The translations under genes and the position numbers were made by a program. Below the pieces are notes generated by a model. It ran no database searches, was not told the origin of the DNA, and was given only the letters and a program-made list of their open reading frames with translations. Of a stretch of DNA of 64,000 nucleotides, positions 50,499 through 61,117 are shown piece by piece. Position 1 is the stretch's first letter. The number at the start of each line of letters is the position of its first letter. The stretch is from Streptomyces sp. 2131.1 (GTDB lineage Bacteria; Actinomycetota; Actinomycetes; Streptomycetales; Streptomycetaceae), in contig NZ_FNSY01000001.1 of NCBI RefSeq assembly GCF_900105515.1, positions 2,852,001-2,916,000 on the forward strand, given 5' to 3'.

Positions 50499-52565
50499 TC
50501 ACTCGTACTCCGGGGGCTCCTCGTCCCAGCCGAACTCGGCGTCGTCGTGGGGGGCGGCGGGCGCGGGCTTTGCCTGGGCGGGGCGGGGCGGTGCCTGCTT
50601 GGTCTCCTGGGCTGCCGGGGCGGCCGGGGTCTGCGGGGTCTCCGCAGCCGCCGGGGCCTCGTCCGTGGCGAGGCCGGACAGGACCTCCAGCACCCCTTCC
50701 CCGTACGTCGCCAGCTTCTTCTCGCCCAGGCCGCTGATGCCGCCCAGCTCGCCCAGCGTCGTCGGGCGGACCGTGGCGATCTCGCGCAGGGTCGCATCGT
50801 GGAAGATCACGTACGCCGGGAGGCCCAGCTCCTTGGCCTGGGCGGCGCGCCAGGCGCGCAGGGCCTCGAAGACGGGGACGGCCGTCTCGGGGAGGTCGGC
50901 GGCGACCGCCTTGGGCTTGCGTTCGCCGCGGCCGGACGAGGACGACTTGGAGGCCGTCGGCTTCTTGGGCTCCTTGCGGAGCTGGACCTCGCGCTCGCGG
51001 CCGAGGACCTTGCCGCTCTCCTCGGTCAGGACCAGCGTGCCGTACTCGCCCTCGACGGCGATCAGGCCCTGCGCGAGGAGCTGGCGGACGACTCCGCGCC
51101 ACTCCGCCTCGGCCAGCTCCTCGCCGATGCCGAACACCGAGAGCTGGTCGTGGTCGAACTGGATGACCTTGGCCGTGCGGCGGCCGAGCAGGATGTCGAT
51201 GATCTGGCCGGCGCCGAACTTCTGTCCGCGCTCCCGCTTCAGCCGGACCACCGTGGACAGCAGCTTCTGGGCGACCACCGTGCCGTCCCAGGTCTCGGGC
51301 GGGGTGAGGCAGGTGTCGCAGTTGCCGCAGGTCGTGGCCGTGGGCTCCTGGCCGAAGTACGTCAGGAGCTGGGCGCGGCGGCACTGGGCCGTCTCGCACA
51401 GGGCCAGCATCGAGTCCAGGTGTGAGGCGGCCCGGCGGCGGAACGCCTCGTCGCCCTCGCCGCCCTGGATGAGCTTGCGCTGCTGGACGACGTCCTGGAG
51501 GCCGTACGCCATCCACGCCGTGGACGGGGCGCCGTCGCGCCCGGCGCGGCCGGTCTCCTGGTAGTAGCCCTCGACGGACTTCGGCAGGTCCAGGTGGGCG
51601 ACGAAACGGACGTCCGGCTTGTCGATGCCCATGCCGAAGGCGATCGTCGCGACGACGACGAGGCCCTCCTCGCGCAGGAACCGGGACTGGTGGGCCGCGC
51701 GGGTCCCGGCGTCCAGACCCGCGTGGTACGGGACGGCCTCGATGCCGTTGCGGCAGAGGTACTCGGCGGTCTTCTCCGTGGAGGCGCGGGAGAGGCAGTA
51801 GACGATGCCCGCGTCCCCGGCGTGCTCCTCCTTGAGGAAGGTGAGCAGCTGCTTCTTCGGGTCGGCCTTGCCCACGATCCGGTACTGGATGTTGGGGCGG
51901 TCGAAGCTGGCCACGAAGTGCTTGGCGTCGGGCATGCCGAGGCGCTGGGTGATCTCGCGGTGCGTGGCGTCCGTCGCCGTGGCCGTCAGGGCGATGCGCG
52001 GCACGTCCGGCCAGCGCTCGCCGAGCACCGAGAGGGCCAGGTAGTCGGGGCGGAAGTCGTGGCCCCACTGGGCGACGCAGTGCGCCTCGTCGATGGCGAA
52101 GACGGAGACCTCGCCGCGGGCCAGCAGCGCCAGCGTGGAGTCGAGCCGCAGCCGCTCCGGGGCGAGGTAGAGCAGGTCCAGCTCGCCCGCCACGAACTGG
52201 GCCTCCATGGAGCGGCGCTCGTCGAAGTCCTGCGTGGAGTTGATGAAGCCGGCCCGCACGCCGAGCGCCCGCAGCGCGTCGACCTGGTCCTGCATGAGGG
52301 CGATCAGCGGGGAGATCACGATGCCGGTGCCCCGGCGGACCAGGGACGGGATCTGGTAGCAGAGGGACTTGCCGCCGCCGGTGGGCATGAGCACGACGGC
52401 GTCCCCGCCGGCCACCACGTGGTCGACGATCGCCTCCTGCTCGCCGCGGAACGCCTCGTAGCCGAAGACGCGGTGCAGAGTGCGCCGCGCCTCGCTCTCG
52501 GTCGCACCGGGGGCCCCGCCCGTGGTCACATCCGTGGTCATGCCCGTCACGCCCGTCCCGCTCAT
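50499..52565 (-). CDS. recQ: ATP-dependent DNA helicase RecQ
   Basis: 688 residues; ATG at 52565, or 52541 (MTTDV). Walker A is [15 protein letters not shown], motif II is [20 protein letters not shown] (DEAH box with aromatic loop), and motif VI is [12 protein letters not shown]. The zinc-binding cysteines are in [17 protein letters not shown]...CGNCDTC. The winged-helix RQC domain and an HRDC domain (about residues 555-640, including [24 protein letters not shown]) follow. An acidic and proline/alanine-rich tail ends the protein. It unwinds DNA 3'-5' in recombination and fork repair. It starts 76 bp beyond the terminator of the main nuo operon. Confidence 0.96.
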   Translation of the reverse strand: MSGTGVTGMTTDVTTGGAPGATESEARRTLHRVFGYEAFRGEQEAIVDHVVAGGDAVVLMPTGGGKSLCYQIPSLVRRGTGIVISPLIALMQDQVDALRALGVRAGFINSTQDFDERRSMEAQFVAGELDLLYLAPERLRLDSTLALLARGEVSVFAIDEAHCVAQWGHDFRPDYLALSVLGERWPDVPRIALTATATDATHREITQRLGMPDAKHFVASFDRPNIQYRIVGKADPKKQLLTFLKEEHAGDAGIVYCLSRASTEKTAEYLCRNGIEAVPYHAGLDAGTRAAHQSRFLREEGLVVVATIAFGMGIDKPDVRFVAHLDLPKSVEGYYQETGRAGRDGAPSTAWMAYGLQDVVQQRKLIQGGEGDEAFRRRAASHLDSMLALCETAQCRRAQLLTYFGQEPTATTCGNCDTCLTPPETWDGTVVAQKLLSTVVRLKRERGQKFGAGQIIDILLGRRTAKVIQFDHDQLSVFGIGEELAEAEWRGVVRQLLAQGLIAVEGEYGTLVLTEESGKVLGREREVQLRKEPKKPTASKSSSSGRGERKPKAVAADLPETAVPVFEALRAWRAAQAKELGLPAYVIFHDATLREIATVRPTTLGELGGISGLGEKKLATYGEGVLEVLSGLATDEAPAAAETPQTPAAPAAQETKQAPPRPAQAKPAPAAPHDDAEFGWDEEPPEYE

Positions 52566-52640
52566 CGCTCTGTCCCCCGATACCGCTCCCGCTGCGTCCC
52601 AGCGCTCTCCCCTGCCACGATAGGCGCCGCCTCTGACAAC

Positions 52641-52685
52641 GCCGGACGGGCTTGACTTCCCCAGGGGAAGTCAAGCCCGTCCGGC
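52641..52685 (-). terminator. Strong hairpin terminator of the main nuo operon
   Basis: A perfect 22-bp inverted repeat with a single central base, GCCGGACGGGCTTGACTTCC and its complement, begins 22 bp after the nuoN stop. It has no T-tract. It sits between nuoN and recQ, which are transcribed in the same direction, so it isolates recQ from the long nuo transcript. Confidence 0.85.
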
Positions 52686-52707
52686 GTCGTCGTACAGCCG
52701 CTTCCGG

Positions 52708-54372
52708 CTACCTCACGAACGTCCCCGCCTGGCTCGCCAGGTCCAGGAAGTACTGCGGGGCGAGGCCCAGCACCACGGTCACGGCCACACCGACCGCGAT
52801 CGTGGTCATCGTCAGCGGGGACGGGACGGCGACCGTCGGGCCGTCCGCCTTCGGCTCGCTGAAGAACATCAGCACGATGACCCGGATGTAGAAGAACGCC
52901 GCGATCGCCGAGGAGATCACACCGACCACGACCAGGCCGCCCGCGCCGCCGTCCGCCGCCGCCTTGAACACGGCGAACTTGCCGGAGAAGCCCGAGGTCA
53001 GCGGGATACCGGCGAAGGCCAGCAGGAACACCGCGAAGACCGCCGCGACCAGCGGGGAGCGCCGGCCGAGCCCGGCCCACTTCGACAGGTGCGTCGCCTC
53101 GCCGCCCGCGTCGCGCACCAGCGTGACGACGGCGAACGCGCCGACCGTCACGAAGGAGTACGTGCCGAGGTAGAAGAGGACGGACGAGATGCCGTCGGGG
53201 GTGGCCGCGATCACACCGGCCAGGATGAACCCGGCGTGCGCGATCGAGGAGTAGGCCAGCAGCCGCTTGATGTCGGTCTGGGTGATCGCGACGACCGCGC
53301 CGCCCACCATCGTGACGATGGCGATGCCCCACATGACCGGCCGCAGGTCCCAGGTGAGCCCCGGCAGCACCACGTACAGCAGGCGCAGCAGCGCGCCGAA
53401 CGCGGCGACCTTGGTGGCCGCGGCCATGAAGCCGGTGACCGGGGTCGGGGCGCCCTGGTAGACGTCCGGGGTCCACATGTGGAACGGGACGGCGCCGACC
53501 TTGAAGAGCAGGCCGGTCAGGATCATCGCGCCGCCGATGAGCAGCAGCGCGTCGTTGCCCATGGTGTCCGCGAGCGCCGGGTCGGTCCTCTGGATCGAGC
53601 CGTCGACCACGGTCGCGATCTGCGCGTACGAGACGGAGCCCGCGTACCCGTAGAGGAGGGCGATCCCGAACAGCAGGAACGCCGAGGAGAACGCACCGAG
53701 CAGGAAGTACTTCACGGCCGACTCCTGCGACATCAGCCGCTTGCGGCGGGCGACGGCGCACAGGAGGTACAGCGGGAGGGAGAAGACCTCCAGGGCCACG
53801 AACAGCGTCAGCAGGTCGTTGGCTGCCGGGAAGACCAGCATGCCGGCCACCGAGAACAGCACCAGCGGGAAGACCTCGGTGGTGGTGAACCCGGCCCGGA
53901 CCGCGGCCTTCTCGCTGTCGCTGCCGGGCACCGACGCGGCCTGCGCAGCGAAGGAGTCCACACGGTTGCCGTGCGCCTCGGGGTCGAGCCGCCGTTCGGC
54001 GAACGTGAAGACCGCGACCAGGGACGTCAGCAGGATGACGCCCTGGAGGAACAGGGACGGTCCGTCGACCGCGACGGCGCCCATCGCGGCGATGTGCGCC
54101 TTGGTCGTGCCGTACCCGCCGGCCGCCAGGCCGACCACCGCGGCGAACGCGGCGACCAGGGCGACGACGGTCAGGAAGACCTGCGTGTAGTAGCGGGCCC
54201 GGCGCGGCACGAAGGCCTCGACGAGCACACCGAGGACGGCGACGCCGATCACGATCAGGACCGGGGCCAGCTGGGTGTACTCGATGACCGGGGCCTTGAA
54301 CTTCTCGTCCGGGGCGGCAGATGTCACCCCGCTCGCCGTCGTCCACAGGCTGTGGACAGCTGTTGCGCTCAC
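52708..54372 (-). CDS. nuoN: NADH-quinone oxidoreductase subunit N
   Basis: 554 residues, 14 membrane helices. FKVGAVPFHMWTPDVYQGAPTPVT is the NuoN channel motif, and DIKRLLAYSSIAHAGFILAG follows. It is the last gene of the main 14-gene operon, which transfers electrons from NADH to menaquinone and pumps protons. The ATG overlaps the nuoM stop by 4 bp (ATGA), and the terminator lies just downstream. Confidence 0.96.
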   Translation of the reverse strand: MSATAVHSLWTTASGVTSAAPDEKFKAPVIEYTQLAPVLIVIGVAVLGVLVEAFVPRRARYYTQVFLTVVALVAAFAAVVGLAAGGYGTTKAHIAAMGAVAVDGPSLFLQGVILLTSLVAVFTFAERRLDPEAHGNRVDSFAAQAASVPGSDSEKAAVRAGFTTTEVFPLVLFSVAGMLVFPAANDLLTLFVALEVFSLPLYLLCAVARRKRLMSQESAVKYFLLGAFSSAFLLFGIALLYGYAGSVSYAQIATVVDGSIQRTDPALADTMGNDALLLIGGAMILTGLLFKVGAVPFHMWTPDVYQGAPTPVTGFMAAATKVAAFGALLRLLYVVLPGLTWDLRPVMWGIAIVTMVGGAVVAITQTDIKRLLAYSSIAHAGFILAGVIAATPDGISSVLFYLGTYSFVTVGAFAVVTLVRDAGGEATHLSKWAGLGRRSPLVAAVFAVFLLAFAGIPLTSGFSGKFAVFKAAADGGAGGLVVVGVISSAIAAFFYIRVIVLMFFSEPKADGPTVAVPSPLTMTTIAVGVAVTVVLGLAPQYFLDLASQAGTFVR

Positions 54373-55940
54373 TTGGCGGCCTCCACCTCGGGCTGGGGGT
54401 CCTTCTTCTGTACGTCCGACATGGTGTGCTGCACCGCCGGGTTGACGATCTCCGTCAGCGGCTTCGGGTAGACACCCAGGAAGAGCAGCAGCGCGATCAG
54501 CGGGACGACCACCACGAGCTCACGGGCCTTGAGGTCCGCCATGCCCTGCACCTCGGCCTTGACCGGGCCGGTCATGGTGCGCTGGTAGAGGACCAGGACG
54601 TAGATCGCGGCGAGCACGATGCCGGTGGTGGCGACGATGCCTGCAGCCGGGTACGCGGCGAACGCGCCGACCAGGACCAGGAACTCACTCACGAACGGGG
54701 CCAGCCCCGGCAGCGACAGCGTGGCCAGGCCGCCGATCAGGAAGGTCCCGGCGAGCACCGGGGCCACCTTCTGCACCCCGCCGTAGTCGGAGATGAGGCG
54801 CGAGCCGCGCCGGGTGATCAGGAAGCCCGCGACCAGCATCAGCGCGGCCGTCGAGATGCCGTGGTTGACCATGTACAGCGTCGCGCCCGACTGGCCCTGG
54901 CTGGTCATCGCGAAGATGCCCAGGATGATGAAGCCGAAGTGCGAGATGGACGCGTAGGCGATCAGCCGCTTGATGTCGCGCTGGCCGACCGCGAGCAGCG
55001 CCCCGTACACGATGCTGATCAGCGCCAGGACCAGGATCACCGGCGTCGCCCACTTGCTGGCCTCCGGGAAGAGCTGGAGGCAGAAGCGGAGCATCGCGAA
55101 GGTGCCGACCTTGTCGACGACGGCGGTGATCAGCACGGCGACCGGGGAGGTCGCCTCGCCCATGGCGTTGGGCAGCCAGGTGTGCAGCGGCCACAACGGG
55201 GCCTTCACCGCGAAGGCGAAGAAGAACCCGAGGAACAGCCACCGCTCGGTGCCGGTCGCCATGGAGAGCGAGCCGTTGGCGCGGGCCTCGGCGATCTCGG
55301 AGAGCGAGAACGAGCCCGCCACCACGTACAGGCCGATCACCGCGGCCAGCATGATGAGGCCGCCGACCAGGTTGTAGAGGAGGAACTTGACCGCGGCGTA
55401 CGAGCGTTGCGCCGCCGCGTTCTCGTCGCTGCCGGAGTGCGCCCGGTCCCCGAAGCCGCCGATGAGGAAGTACATCGGGATGAGCATGGCTTCGAACAGG
55501 ATGTAGAAGAGGAAGACGTCGGTGGCCTCGAAGGAGAGGATCACCATGGCTTCGACCATCAGGATCAGGGCGAAGAAGCCCTGGGTGGGGCGCCAGCGCG
55601 AGGAGTTCGTCTCCAGGGGGTCGGCGTCGTGCCAGCCGGCCAGGATGACGAAGGGGATCAGCAGGGCGGTGAGCGCCATGAGCGCCAGGCCGATGCCGTC
55701 CACGCCCAGTTCGTAGCGGACGCCGAAGTCCTTGATCCAGGCGTGCGATTCGGTGAGCTGGAAGCGGTCGCCGCCGGGCTCGAAGCGGGCGAGCGCGATG
55801 CCCGCCAGGACGAGCGTGCCCAGCGAGAAGGCCAGGCCCAGCCATTTGGCGGCGGTGCGCCGGGCGGCCGGGACGGCGGCCGTGGCCACCGCGCCGATCG
55901 CCGGGAGCGCCGCCGTCGCTGTCAGGAGGGGAAAGGACAT
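54369..55940 (-). CDS. nuoM: NADH-quinone oxidoreductase subunit M
   Basis: 523 residues, 14 membrane helices. AVKAPLWPLHTWLPNAMGEAT, VDKVGTFAMLRFCLQLFPEAS and DIKRLIAYASISHFGFIILGIFAM define a NuoM proton-channel subunit. It starts 4 bp after the nuoL stop and overlaps nuoN by 4 bp. Confidence 0.96.
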   Translation of the reverse strand: MSFPLLTATAALPAIGAVATAAVPAARRTAAKWLGLAFSLGTLVLAGIALARFEPGGDRFQLTESHAWIKDFGVRYELGVDGIGLALMALTALLIPFVILAGWHDADPLETNSSRWRPTQGFFALILMVEAMVILSFEATDVFLFYILFEAMLIPMYFLIGGFGDRAHSGSDENAAAQRSYAAVKFLLYNLVGGLIMLAAVIGLYVVAGSFSLSEIAEARANGSLSMATGTERWLFLGFFFAFAVKAPLWPLHTWLPNAMGEATSPVAVLITAVVDKVGTFAMLRFCLQLFPEASKWATPVILVLALISIVYGALLAVGQRDIKRLIAYASISHFGFIILGIFAMTSQGQSGATLYMVNHGISTAALMLVAGFLITRRGSRLISDYGGVQKVAPVLAGTFLIGGLATLSLPGLAPFVSEFLVLVGAFAAYPAAGIVATTGIVLAAIYVLVLYQRTMTGPVKAEVQGMADLKARELVVVVPLIALLLFLGVYPKPLTEIVNPAVQHTMSDVQKKDPQPEVEAAK

Positions 55941-55944
55941 GTGA

Positions 55945-57891
55945 TCAGACCGCCCTCATCAGCAGGGTCGCGGCGATGAGAACCGCCGTACCGCCGAACA
56001 TCGAGACCGCGTAGGAGCGGGCGTAGCCGTTCTGCAGTTTGCGCAGCCGGCCGGAGAGCCCGCCCATGGAGGCGGCCGTGCCGTTGACGACGCCGTCGAC
56101 CAGGGTGTGGTCGACGTAGACCAGGGAGCGGGTCAGGTGCTCGCCGCCGCGGACCAGGACCACGTGGTTGAAGTCGTCCTGGAGGAGGTCGCGGCGCGCG
56201 GCGCGGGTGAGCAGCGAGCCGCGCGGGGCGGCCACCGGCACCGGCTTGCGGCCGTACATCGCCCAGGCGATGGCGACACCGATGACGAGCGCCACCATGG
56301 TGGCCGCGGTGACGGTGGACGCGCCGATCGGGGCGTCGCCGTGGTCGTGGCCGGTGACGGGCTCCAGCCAGTGCAGGAAGCGGTCGCCGATGGAGAAGAA
56401 GCCACCCGCGAAGACCGAGCCGAAGGCCAGCACGATCATCGGGATCGTCATGGACTTCGGGGACTCGTGCGGGTGGGGCTCCGCGTGCTCGCCGCGCGTC
56501 TCGGCGGCGGGCTCGACGTCCGGCGCGTCCGGGGAGGGCGTCGCCGTGCGGCGCCAGCGCTCCTCGCCGAAGAACGTCATCAGCATCACGCGCGTCATGT
56601 AGAACGCGGTGATCGCGGCGCCCAGCAGGGCGACCGAGCCGAGGATCCAGCCCTCGGTGCCGCCCTTGGCGAAGGCCGCCTCGATGATCTTGTCCTTGGA
56701 GAAGAAGCCGGAGAGGCCGGGGAAGCCGATGATGGCGAGGTAGCCGAGGCCAAAGGTGACGAAGGTGACCGGCATGTACTTCCGCAGGCCGCCGTACTTC
56801 CGCATGTCCACCTCGTCGTTCATGCCGTGCATGACCGAACCGGCGCCGAGGAAGAGCCCGGCCTTGAAGAAGCCGTGGGTCACCAGGTGCATGATCGCGA
56901 AGACGTAGCCGATGGGGCCGAGCCCGGCGGCCAGGATCATGTAGCCGATCTGGGACATCGTGGAGCCGGCGAGGGCCTTCTTGATGTCGTCCTTCGCGCA
57001 ACCGACGATCGCACCGAAGATCAGCGTGACCGCGCCGACGACCACCACGACCATCTGCGCGTCCGGGGCGGCGTTGAAGATCGCGCCGGACCGGACGATG
57101 AGGTAGACACCGGCGGTGACCATGGTCGCCGCGTGGATCAGGGCCGAGACCGGGGTCGGGCCCTCCATCGCGTCACCGAGCCAGGACTGCAGCGGCACCT
57201 GGGCGGACTTGCCGCAGGCGGCGAGCAGCAGCATCAGGCCGATCGCCGTCAGCTTGCCCTCGCTCGTCTCGCCGGTCGCCTCCAGGACGGGGCCGTACGC
57301 GAACGTGCCGAAGGTGGTGAACATCAGCATGATCGCGATCGACAGGCCCATGTCGCCGACGCGGTTGACCAGGAACGCCTTCTTCGCGGCGGTGGCCGCG
57401 CTGGGCTTGTGCTGCCAGAAGCCGATGAGCAGGTACGACGCCAGACCGACGCCCTCCCACCCGACGTACAGCAGCAGGTAGTTGTCGGCGATGACCAGGA
57501 TCAGCATCGCCGCGAGGAACAGGTTCAGATAGCCGAAGAAGCGGCGCCGGCGCTCGTCGTGCTCCATGTAGCCGATCGAGTAGATGTGGATCAGCGTGCC
57601 CACACCGGTGATCAGGAGGACGAACGTCATCGACAGCTGGTCGAGCTGGAAGGCCACATCGGCCTGGAAGCCCTCGACCGGGATCCAGCTGAACAGCTTC
57701 TGGTGCAGCGCGCGGTCCTCGGCGCCCTTCCCGAGCATGTCGGTGAAGAGCACCACGGCCACGACGAACGAGGCGGCGGCGAGCAGGGTGCCGAGCCAGT
57801 GCCCGGCGCGGTCGAGGCGCCGGCCGCCGCAGAGCAGCACCGCCGCCCCGAGCAGGGGCGCCGCGACGAGCAGCGCAATCAGGTTCTCCAC
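55945..57891 (-). CDS. nuoL: NADH-quinone oxidoreductase subunit L
   Basis: 648 residues from the GTG at 57891 (sequence begins [22 protein letters not shown]); in-frame sequence upstream reads through nuoK out of frame. [48 protein letters not shown] and [21 protein letters not shown] carry the channel residues. A histidine/glutamate-rich loop at about residues 490-520 is a local peculiarity. The C-terminal lateral helix region is present. Confidence 0.95.
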   Translation of the reverse strand: MENLIALLVAAPLLGAAVLLCGGRRLDRAGHWLGTLLAAASFVVAVVLFTDMLGKGAEDRALHQKLFSWIPVEGFQADVAFQLDQLSMTFVLLITGVGTLIHIYSIGYMEHDERRRRFFGYLNLFLAAMLILVIADNYLLLYVGWEGVGLASYLLIGFWQHKPSAATAAKKAFLVNRVGDMGLSIAIMLMFTTFGTFAYGPVLEATGETSEGKLTAIGLMLLLAACGKSAQVPLQSWLGDAMEGPTPVSALIHAATMVTAGVYLIVRSGAIFNAAPDAQMVVVVVGAVTLIFGAIVGCAKDDIKKALAGSTMSQIGYMILAAGLGPIGYVFAIMHLVTHGFFKAGLFLGAGSVMHGMNDEVDMRKYGGLRKYMPVTFVTFGLGYLAIIGFPGLSGFFSKDKIIEAAFAKGGTEGWILGSVALLGAAITAFYMTRVMLMTFFGEERWRRTATPSPDAPDVEPAAETRGEHAEPHPHESPKSMTIPMIVLAFGSVFAGGFFSIGDRFLHWLEPVTGHDHGDAPIGASTVTAATMVALVIGVAIAWAMYGRKPVPVAAPRGSLLTRAARRDLLQDDFNHVVLVRGGEHLTRSLVYVDHTLVDGVVNGTAASMGGLSGRLRKLQNGYARSYAVSMFGGTAVLIAATLLMRAV

Positions 57892-57905
57892 GATGCAAGC
57901 GCCCC

Positions 57906-58205
57906 TTACAGCTTCATCAGGCTGGCGTCGTCGACCGAGGCCGAGTGGCGGGAACGGAACAGCGACACGATGATCGCGAGCCCGACCACGACCTCCGCGG
58001 CGGCGACGACCATCGTGAAGAAGGCGATGATCTGGCCGTCGAGGTTGCCGTGCATACGGGAGAAGGTGACGAACGCGAGGTTGCAGGCGTTGAGCATCAG
58101 CTCCACGCACATGAACACCACGATCGCGTTCCGCCGGATCAGCACCCCCGCCGCGCCGATGGTGAACAGCAGGGCGGCGAGATAGAGGTAGTTGACCGGG
58201 TTCAC
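57906..58205 (-). CDS. nuoK: NADH-quinone oxidoreductase subunit K
   Basis: 99 residues, the canonical length (contrast nuoK2 at 142). Three membrane helices with [20 protein letters not shown] containing the key glutamate, and [20 protein letters not shown]. It overlaps nuoJ by 4 bp. Confidence 0.96.
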   Translation of the reverse strand: MNPVNYLYLAALLFTIGAAGVLIRRNAIVVFMCVELMLNACNLAFVTFSRMHGNLDGQIIAFFTMVVAAAEVVVGLAIIVSLFRSRHSASVDDASLMKL

Positions 58206-59029
58206 TTGGCGACCTCCTCTTCTTCTGTGTCCCGGCCGAGCCGCTCACCGGAGCGCTGCTCCAGTGCCTTGAGGCCGGCCAGTGATTCCTGGGACACGTC
58301 GCGCATCTGGCCGCGCTTGCGCAGCGTGTTCATGACGGTCAACTCGGACGGGGTGCCGTCGGGGAGCAGGCCCGCGATGTCCACCGCGTTGTGCCGGGCG
58401 TAGACGCCGGGCGCGGGCAGCGGCGGGAGGTGGTTGCTCCGCACGCGCTCCTCGGACATCTCCCGCTGGGTCTTGGCCCGTTCGGTGCGCTCGCGGTGCG
58501 TGAGCACCATCGCGCCGACGGTCGCGGTGATCAGCAGGGCGCCGGTGATCTCGAAGGCGAAGACGTACTTGGTGAAGATGAGGCTGGCGAGCCCCTCCAC
58601 GTTTCCGCCGTGCACGGTGTTTGCGGTGCCCAGGCCGTTGAAGCTCTTCAGCGAGGCGTTGCCGATACCGGCGATGAGCAGGACGCCGAAGCCGAGACCG
58701 CATCCGGCGGCCAGCCAGCGCTGGCCCTTGATGGTCTCCTTCAGCGAGTCCGCCGCCGTGACGCCGACGAGCATGACCACGAAGAGGAACAGCATCATGA
58801 TCGCGCCGGTGTAGACGACGATCTGCACGATGCCGAGGAAGTACGCGCCGTTGGCGAGGTAGAACACCGCGAGGATGATCATCGTCCCGGCGAGGCTCAG
58901 CGCGCTGTGCACGGCCTTCTTCATCAGCACGGTGGACAGGGCGCCGATCACGGCGACCGTGCCGAGCACCCAGAACTGGACGGCCTCACCGGTCGAGGTC
59001 TGCGAGGCCGCTGCGGCCAGGCCGGTCAT
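58202..59029 (-). CDS. nuoJ: NADH-quinone oxidoreductase subunit J
   Basis: 275 residues, longer than the E. coli protein (184) because of a hydrophilic C-terminal tail of about 85 residues. Five helices include [29 protein letters not shown], the NuoJ signature. The tail is charged ([31 protein letters not shown]). The ATG overlaps the nuoI stop by 4 bp. Confidence 0.95.
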   Translation of the reverse strand: MTGLAAAASQTSTGEAVQFWVLGTVAVIGALSTVLMKKAVHSALSLAGTMIILAVFYLANGAYFLGIVQIVVYTGAIMMLFLFVVMLVGVTAADSLKETIKGQRWLAAGCGLGFGVLLIAGIGNASLKSFNGLGTANTVHGGNVEGLASLIFTKYVFAFEITGALLITATVGAMVLTHRERTERAKTQREMSEERVRSNHLPPLPAPGVYARHNAVDIAGLLPDGTPSELTVMNTLRKRGQMRDVSQESLAGLKALEQRSGERLGRDTEEEEVAK

Positions 59030-59721
59030 GCGTCCACCTCCTGCGAAGCGCCGTTGTCCCGGGCGTCGTCAGCCGGCTTCTCGCCCTTGGAGACGGCGAT
59101 CTGGCGCTCCGTACCGGGGGCGGCCTCGGTGACCACGCCCCGGTAGTAGTCCTGTTCGTCCATGCCGGGGAAGATCGCGTGCGGGCTGTCGACCATGCCT
59201 TCCTCCAGGCCCGCGAGCAGCTCGTCCTTGGTGTAGATGAGGCTCTCGCGGGTGGTGTTGGCGAGCTCGAACTCGTTGGTCATCGTGAGCGCCCGGGTCG
59301 GGCACGCCTCGATGCACAGTCCGCAGAGGATGCAGCGCGCGTAGTTGATCTGGTAGACGCGGCCGTAGCGCTCGCCCGGGGAGTACCGCTCCTCCTCGGT
59401 GTTGTCCGCGCCCTCCACGTAGATCGCGTCGGCGGGACAGGCCCAGGCGCACAGCTCGCAGCCGACGCACTTCTCCAGCCCGTCCGGATGGCGGTTGAGC
59501 TGGTGGCGGCCGTGGAAGCGGGGCGCCGTCACCTTCGGCGTCTCCGGGTACTGCTCGGTGAGCCGCTTCTTGAACATGGCCTTGAAGGTCACGCCGAAGC
59601 CGGCCACCGGGTTGTGGAACTTGTCCTCCGAGGACTGGGAGGACTGCGACGCCGTCGCCCCCGTCGGGCCGGTGGACTGCGCCGGCCTCCTGGACCCCGG
59701 CGCATCAGGCAGTTCAGACAC
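59026..59721 (-). CDS. nuoI: NADH-quinone oxidoreductase subunit I
   Basis: 231 residues from the GTG at 59721, which has AAAGGAGG 6 bp upstream; the longer open frame lies inside nuoH. Cluster motifs are [12 protein letters not shown] and [12 protein letters not shown], binding N6a and N6b. The N-terminal 40 residues are serine/alanine-rich. It overlaps the nuoH end by 8 bp. Confidence 0.95.
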   Translation of the reverse strand: MSELPDAPGSRRPAQSTGPTGATASQSSQSSEDKFHNPVAGFGVTFKAMFKKRLTEQYPETPKVTAPRFHGRHQLNRHPDGLEKCVGCELCAWACPADAIYVEGADNTEEERYSPGERYGRVYQINYARCILCGLCIEACPTRALTMTNEFELANTTRESLIYTKDELLAGLEEGMVDSPHAIFPGMDEQDYYRGVVTEAAPGTERQIAVSKGEKPADDARDNGASQEVDA

Positions 59722-61117
59722 CGTCGGCCTCCTTTCCGTCACTCGGACTCTCGTCACTCTGAGTATCCACGCCGCCACTGACAACGAGCTCCCGCTCGCG
59801 GCGCGGCCTGCGCCGCGGCACGGGCGGCAGGGTCTGTCCGGGCAGCGGCGGCACCGGGAACCCGCCGGCCATCGGGTCGAACGCCGGCTCGGGACCGGCC
59901 TGCTCGGCGGCGGCCTTCTCCTTCTTGTCGCGGAAGATGTCGGCGACGAAGGAGATCAGCAGCACCGCGATCACGGCACCCGCCACGTAGAGCAGGATCT
60001 TCGAGAAGTCGTAGCCCTCGTTGCGCAGCGCCCGCACCGTCGCGACCAGCATCAGCCAGACGACGGAGACCGGGATCAGGACCTTCCAGCCGAGCTTCAT
60101 CAGCTGGTCGTAGCGGACACGCGGCAGCGTGCCGCGCAGCCAGATGAAGAAGAACAGCAGCAGCTGGACCTTGACGACGAACCAGAGCATCGGCCACCAG
60201 CCGTGGTTCGCGCCCTCCCAGAAGGTGCTGATCGGCCACGGGGCCCGCCAGCCGCCCAGGAACAGGGTCGTGGAGACGGCGGAGACGGTGACCATGTTGA
60301 CGTACTCGGCGAGCATGAACATCGCGAACTTGATCGACGAGTACTCGGTGTTGAAGCCGCCGACCAGGTCGCCCTCGGACTCCGGCATGTCGAACGGGGC
60401 GCGGTTGGTCTCGCCGACCATCGTGACGATGTAGATGATGAAGGAGACCGGCAGCAGGACGATGAACCAGCGGTCCTGCTGCGCCTCCACGATCTTCGAC
60501 GTCGACATCGACCCGGAGTAGAGGAAGACCGAGGCGAACGCGGCGCCCATCGCGATCTCGTACGAGATCATCTGCGCGCACGAGCGGAGCCCGCCGAGCA
60601 GCGGGTACGTCGACCCGGACGACCAGCCCGCCAGCACGATGCCGTAGATGCCGACCGAGGCGACCGCGAGGATGTACAGCATCGCGATCGGCAGGTCGGT
60701 GAGCTGCATCGCCGTACGGTGCCCGAAGATCGAGACCTCGTTGTCCGACGGCCCGAAGGGGATCACCGCGATGGCCATGAACGCGGGGATCGCGGCGACG
60801 ATCGGGGCGAGTACGTAGACGACCTTGTCCGCCCGCTTGACGATGACGTCTTCCTTCAGCATCAGCTTGATGCCGTCGGCGAGCGACTGGAGCATGCCCC
60901 AGGGGCCGTGCCGGTTGGGGCCGATGCGCAGCTGCATCCACGCGACGACCTTGCGCTCCCACACGATGGAGAAGAGCACGGTCACCATCAGGAACGCGAA
61001 GCAGAAGACTGCCTTGATGACGACGAGCCACCAGGGGTCGTTGCCGAACATCGACAGGTCCTCGGCGGCGAGCACCGCGCTGTGCGGTGGAGCGGCCAGT
61101 TGAGCGAAGGCGGTCAC
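59714..61117 (-). CDS. nuoH: NADH-quinone oxidoreductase subunit H with proline-rich C-terminal extension
   Basis: 467 residues from the GTG at 61117 (overlapping nuoG, GTGA). The core, about residues 25-345, has the usual eight helices with [31 protein letters not shown] and [29 protein letters not shown]. An extra hydrophobic segment ([22 protein letters not shown], about 380-402) and then a proline/arginine-rich tail follow, neither present in E. coli NuoH (325) nor in nuoH2 (322). Confidence 0.94.
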   Translation of the reverse strand: MTAFAQLAAPPHSAVLAAEDLSMFGNDPWWLVVIKAVFCFAFLMVTVLFSIVWERKVVAWMQLRIGPNRHGPWGMLQSLADGIKLMLKEDVIVKRADKVVYVLAPIVAAIPAFMAIAVIPFGPSDNEVSIFGHRTAMQLTDLPIAMLYILAVASVGIYGIVLAGWSSGSTYPLLGGLRSCAQMISYEIAMGAAFASVFLYSGSMSTSKIVEAQQDRWFIVLLPVSFIIYIVTMVGETNRAPFDMPESEGDLVGGFNTEYSSIKFAMFMLAEYVNMVTVSAVSTTLFLGGWRAPWPISTFWEGANHGWWPMLWFVVKVQLLLFFFIWLRGTLPRVRYDQLMKLGWKVLIPVSVVWLMLVATVRALRNEGYDFSKILLYVAGAVIAVLLISFVADIFRDKKEKAAAEQAGPEPAFDPMAGGFPVPPLPGQTLPPVPRRRPRRERELVVSGGVDTQSDESPSDGKEADGV

